Below the pieces are notes generated by a model, which was not told the origin of the DNA, did not search any database, and saw only the letters and a list, made by a program, of their open reading frames with translations. Positions 13,113 through 15,160 of a stretch of DNA of 15,160 bases are shown in pieces (position 1 is the first letter of the stretch; each line of letters starts with the position of its first letter). The DNA lies in assembly GCA_964522605.1 (NCBI GenBank), contig CAZFWV010000152.1, positions 1 through 15,160 on the forward strand, in the 5' to 3' direction. The stretch comes from CAVZLD01 sp964522605 (GTDB lineage Bacteria; Planctomycetota; Planctomycetia; Pirellulales; Pirellulaceae). Position numbers and translations under genes: made by a program.

Positions 13113-14078
13113 ATGTCACTGACATTGATCGTTTCCATTTCTGCCTTTATCGGTGTCGCCGCCCTTGTCGGTGGAGTCGCCATGCTGGTTCGCGGAGCGA
13201 CCGACAATGTAGCGGAAGATCGTTTGGGCATGCTGACCGGCAAGTCGTCGAAGAAACGTCGGTCGGAGAAGGAAGCAACCGTCATCGCGAAACCGCTGAA
13301 TGACGTGCCGAACGCGTTGGAAGAGATCGCCTCGCGTGTTCTTAACCTGTCCCTGTTCCTGGAACAGGCCGATATCCAGATCTCTCCGACCAACTTCCTC
13401 ATGATCATGGGTGGACTGGGAGTCCTGGGAGCGTTGCTCGTCGTCATCGGCGGGTTCTCGATCCTGTTTGCCCCGCTCGGTGCCCTCCTCTTCGCTCCGC
13501 TGCCCTTGCTGTGGGCCGCCTTTCGACGTTCACGCCGCAAGAAAGCGTTTGCCAAGCAGTTGCCCGAAGCCCTCGAGTTGATCGCGCGCGCTCTGCGTGC
13601 CGGACATAGTCTCGGCTCCGGGTTTCATCTCGTCGCTAACGAGATGCAGGATCCAATCGCGACCGAATTCAATCGCTGCTACGAAGAACAAAACCTCGGC
13701 ATCCCGATGGACGAGGCCTTGGATGGACTGGCCAGTCGGATTCCCAACTTGGATCTGCGCTTTTTTGCCACCGCCGTGATTCTTCAGCGACAGACGGGCG
13801 GCGATTTGGCGGAAATCCTCGACAAGATCGGCTACGTAATTCGCGAACGCTTTAAGATCTGGGGTCAGGTCCAAGCGCTTACCGGCGAAGGACGTCTGTC
13901 CGGAATCGTCCTGCTGGCCCTGCCTCCGGCGCTGTTCGCCGTCATGCTGAAACTGAACTATGACTACGCGATGATGCTGTTTGAAGACCCGATGGGGAAA
14001 AAGATGCTGGCCTTTGCCATTGTCCTGCAACTCGTCGGTGCATTGGTCATCAAGAAGATCGTAAATATCAAAGTCTGA
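13113..14078 (+). CDS. tadB: Tad inner-membrane platform protein TadB (T2SSF domain)
   Basis: The 321-residue polytopic protein should form, with TadC, the platform through which CpaF drives pilin insertion. A membrane helix opens the protein (3-24), a cytoplasmic basic stretch (45-60, KSSKKRRSEKE) follows, and a helical pair lies at about 93-135. The T2SSF domain comes next (about 153-280): LPEALELIARALRAGHSLGSGF, GIPMDEALDGLASRIPNLDLRFFATAVILQRQTGGDLAEIL and GRLSGIVLLALPPALFAVML. The final helix is at about 297-317. These are the usual TadB elements and length. The ATG at 13113 has an AAGGTGA sequence shortly upstream. It lies 48 nt after cpaF and 59 nt before tadC, consistent with one transcript. 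Confidence 0.94.
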   Translation: MSLTLIVSISAFIGVAALVGGVAMLVRGATDNVAEDRLGMLTGKSSKKRRSEKEATVIAKPLNDVPNALEEIASRVLNLSLFLEQADIQISPTNFLMIMGGLGVLGALLVVIGGFSILFAPLGALLFAPLPLLWAAFRRSRRKKAFAKQLPEALELIARALRAGHSLGSGFHLVANEMQDPIATEFNRCYEEQNLGIPMDEALDGLASRIPNLDLRFFATAVILQRQTGGDLAEILDKIGYVIRERFKIWGQVQALTGEGRLSGIVLLALPPALFAVMLKLNYDYAMMLFEDPMGKKMLAFAIVLQLVGALVIKKIVNIKV

Positions 14079-14137
14079 TCCTACTCCTTGACCGGATCTT
14101 GTACGTTCTACCGCAATTGAAATAGAGCAGGTTGATC

Positions 14138-15100
14138 ATGATCCTGGCGTTGCTCGAAGCGTCTTACATTATCTACGCGTCTGTCTTCCTCGCATTCGCC
14201 GCCGGTGCCTGGTGGATCCTGGACATGTTGTCCTCACGCCGCACCCGCGCCGTGGAACGCCTGACCGAACTAAAGGATCCGCGGAAGCGATTGGTGGAAC
14301 GAACCGTCTCGAAGAGAAGCGACACGGTTGCCAACGTACTCAAGAAAGCTTCGCCTGCACTCGCCAAGCCGTTGCAGCCGAAGAACGAAAACGAGCAAGG
14401 GAAACTCAAACAGCGTCTCGATCACGCCGGCTTCCGTACCGAAGCCGCTCCGGGATTGTTCCTCGCCATGAAGTTCATCGGACTGCTGGTCGGTTTTGCG
14501 CTGGCGGGCGGAGCGATGATCTTCACCGGATTCACGCAAGGCGCCCTGATGCGCGTCGTCCTGGTCGCCGGTGGTTTGTTCTATGTGCCCGATCTGATCG
14601 TCTGGTTCCTCGCACGCCGTCGAAAGCAAGCCGTCTTCCTCAGCCTGCCCGACGCGCTGGACTTGATGGTCGTCTGTGTCGAAGCAGGTCTCGGACTCGA
14701 TCAAGCCATGCGTCGCGTCGCCGAGGAACTGAAGAAATCACACCGCGTGATCGCCGAAGAATTTTCGATCGCCAACTTCCAGCTGCAGATGGGAAAGACG
14801 CGTCGTGAAGTCCTTCAAGACCTGGGCAATCGTTCGGGGGTCGACGACCTTCGTACTCTCGCCTCAGTCCTTATCCAAGCTGAGAAATTCGGTGCGAGCG
14901 TCGGTCAGGCACTCCGCGTGCAAAGCGACTCCATGCGGACCCGGCGGCGACAATTGGCCGAGGAAAAAGCCGCGAAGACCGCCGTCCAGCTGATCTTCCC
15001 CCTCGTACTCTTCATCTTTCCCGGCATCTTCGTCGTGCTCGTCGGTCCTGCCGCGATTACGATGGTTCGCGAGATGTTCCCCGTCATGCGGGGAGGGTAA
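14138..15100 (+). CDS. tadC: Tad inner-membrane platform protein TadC (T2SSF domain)
   Basis: The 320-residue protein is the second platform subunit, paralogous to TadB. Helices lie near 4-27, 108-130 and 135-155, and the T2SSF domain spans about 165-295. The domain shows LPDALDLMVVCVEAGLGLDQAMRRVAEEL, EFSIANFQLQMGKTRREVLQDLGNRSGVDDLRTLASVLIQAEKFGASVGQALR and the basic helix MRTRRRQLAEEKAAKTAVQLIFPLVLFIFPGIFVVLVGP. The last motifs are the TadC hallmark. ATG 14138 has CAGG 6 nt upstream; TTG at 14132 would add two residues. It is the last pilus gene in the window, and a 7-bp tandem repeat begins 6 nt after its stop. TadD or further tad genes, if present, lie beyond the edge or elsewhere. Confidence 0.95.
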   Translation: MILALLEASYIIYASVFLAFAAGAWWILDMLSSRRTRAVERLTELKDPRKRLVERTVSKRSDTVANVLKKASPALAKPLQPKNENEQGKLKQRLDHAGFRTEAAPGLFLAMKFIGLLVGFALAGGAMIFTGFTQGALMRVVLVAGGLFYVPDLIVWFLARRRKQAVFLSLPDALDLMVVCVEAGLGLDQAMRRVAEELKKSHRVIAEEFSIANFQLQMGKTRREVLQDLGNRSGVDDLRTLASVLIQAEKFGASVGQALRVQSDSMRTRRRQLAEEKAAKTAVQLIFPLVLFIFPGIFVVLVGPAAITMVREMFPVMRGG

Positions 15101-15106
15101 GAGGCG

Positions 15107-15160
15107 GGAGGCTGGAGGCTGGAGGCTGGAGGCTGGAGGCTGGAGGCTGGAGGCTGGAGG
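15107..15160. repeat. 7-bp tandem repeat (unit GGAGGCT), cut by the window edge
   Basis: At least 7.7 perfect copies of GGAGGCT run from 15107 to the end of the window, preceded by a variant GAGGCGG. It starts 6 bp after the tadC stop and may continue beyond the window. Being outside the reading frame it cannot change TadC by slippage, but copy number may vary between strains. Confidence 0.95.

Noticed and set aside
15107..15160. CRISPR array
   Set aside because: The repeat unit is 7 bp with no spacers; it is a simple tandem repeat.

Overview
The window most likely comes from a planctomycete. The evidence is a short PEP-CTERM/dockerin-like tail of a type common in that phylum, long acidic low-complexity extensions on ATPases, a moderately high GC content, and decayed palindromic and 7-bp tandem repeats in the spacers. 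The phylum call is an inference from these features.

Region 1 (1-4364). A RimI-type N-acetyltransferase on the + strand meets, tail to tail with an 18-bp overlap, a three-gene minus-strand group. Read in its own direction the group encodes a small membrane protein like the C-terminal part of a polysaccharide co-polymerase (Wzz/GNVR), an ExeA/MshM-like AAA ATPase with a long acidic tail, and a CpsD/BY-kinase-like protein whose P-loop has decayed. Such a trio is typical of exopolysaccharide or exosortase-linked envelope loci, but here it sits beside a pilus locus.

Region 2 (4365-5278). This stretch holds a truncated PEP-CTERM protein remnant and then the long leader of the pilin gene: TGACA repeats with a strong hairpin, a well-matched GEMM-I (cyclic di-GMP-I) riboswitch at about 4985-5070, and a further large stem-loop.

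Region 3 (5279-15100). This is a nearly complete Tad/Flp pilus locus in the order flp pilin, intrinsic terminator, 35-codon membrane ORF, cpaA (prepilin peptidase), tadE, cpaB, cpaC (secretin), terminator-like hairpin, cpaE, a 700-bp repeat-bearing spacer, cpaF (motor ATPase), tadB, tadC. CpaF, TadB and TadC form the motor and inner-membrane platform. CpaE localises the machine, CpaA cleaves prepilins, CpaC with CpaB forms the outer-membrane channel, and Flp and TadE are pilin or pseudopilin subunits. No TadD, TadF, TadG or RcpB gene is seen.

The most notable inference is that the pilin, and perhaps the whole locus, is controlled by cyclic di-GMP at the RNA level, with terminators and spacers dividing the locus into separately expressed blocks. 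The window ends in a 7-bp minisatellite directly after tadC.
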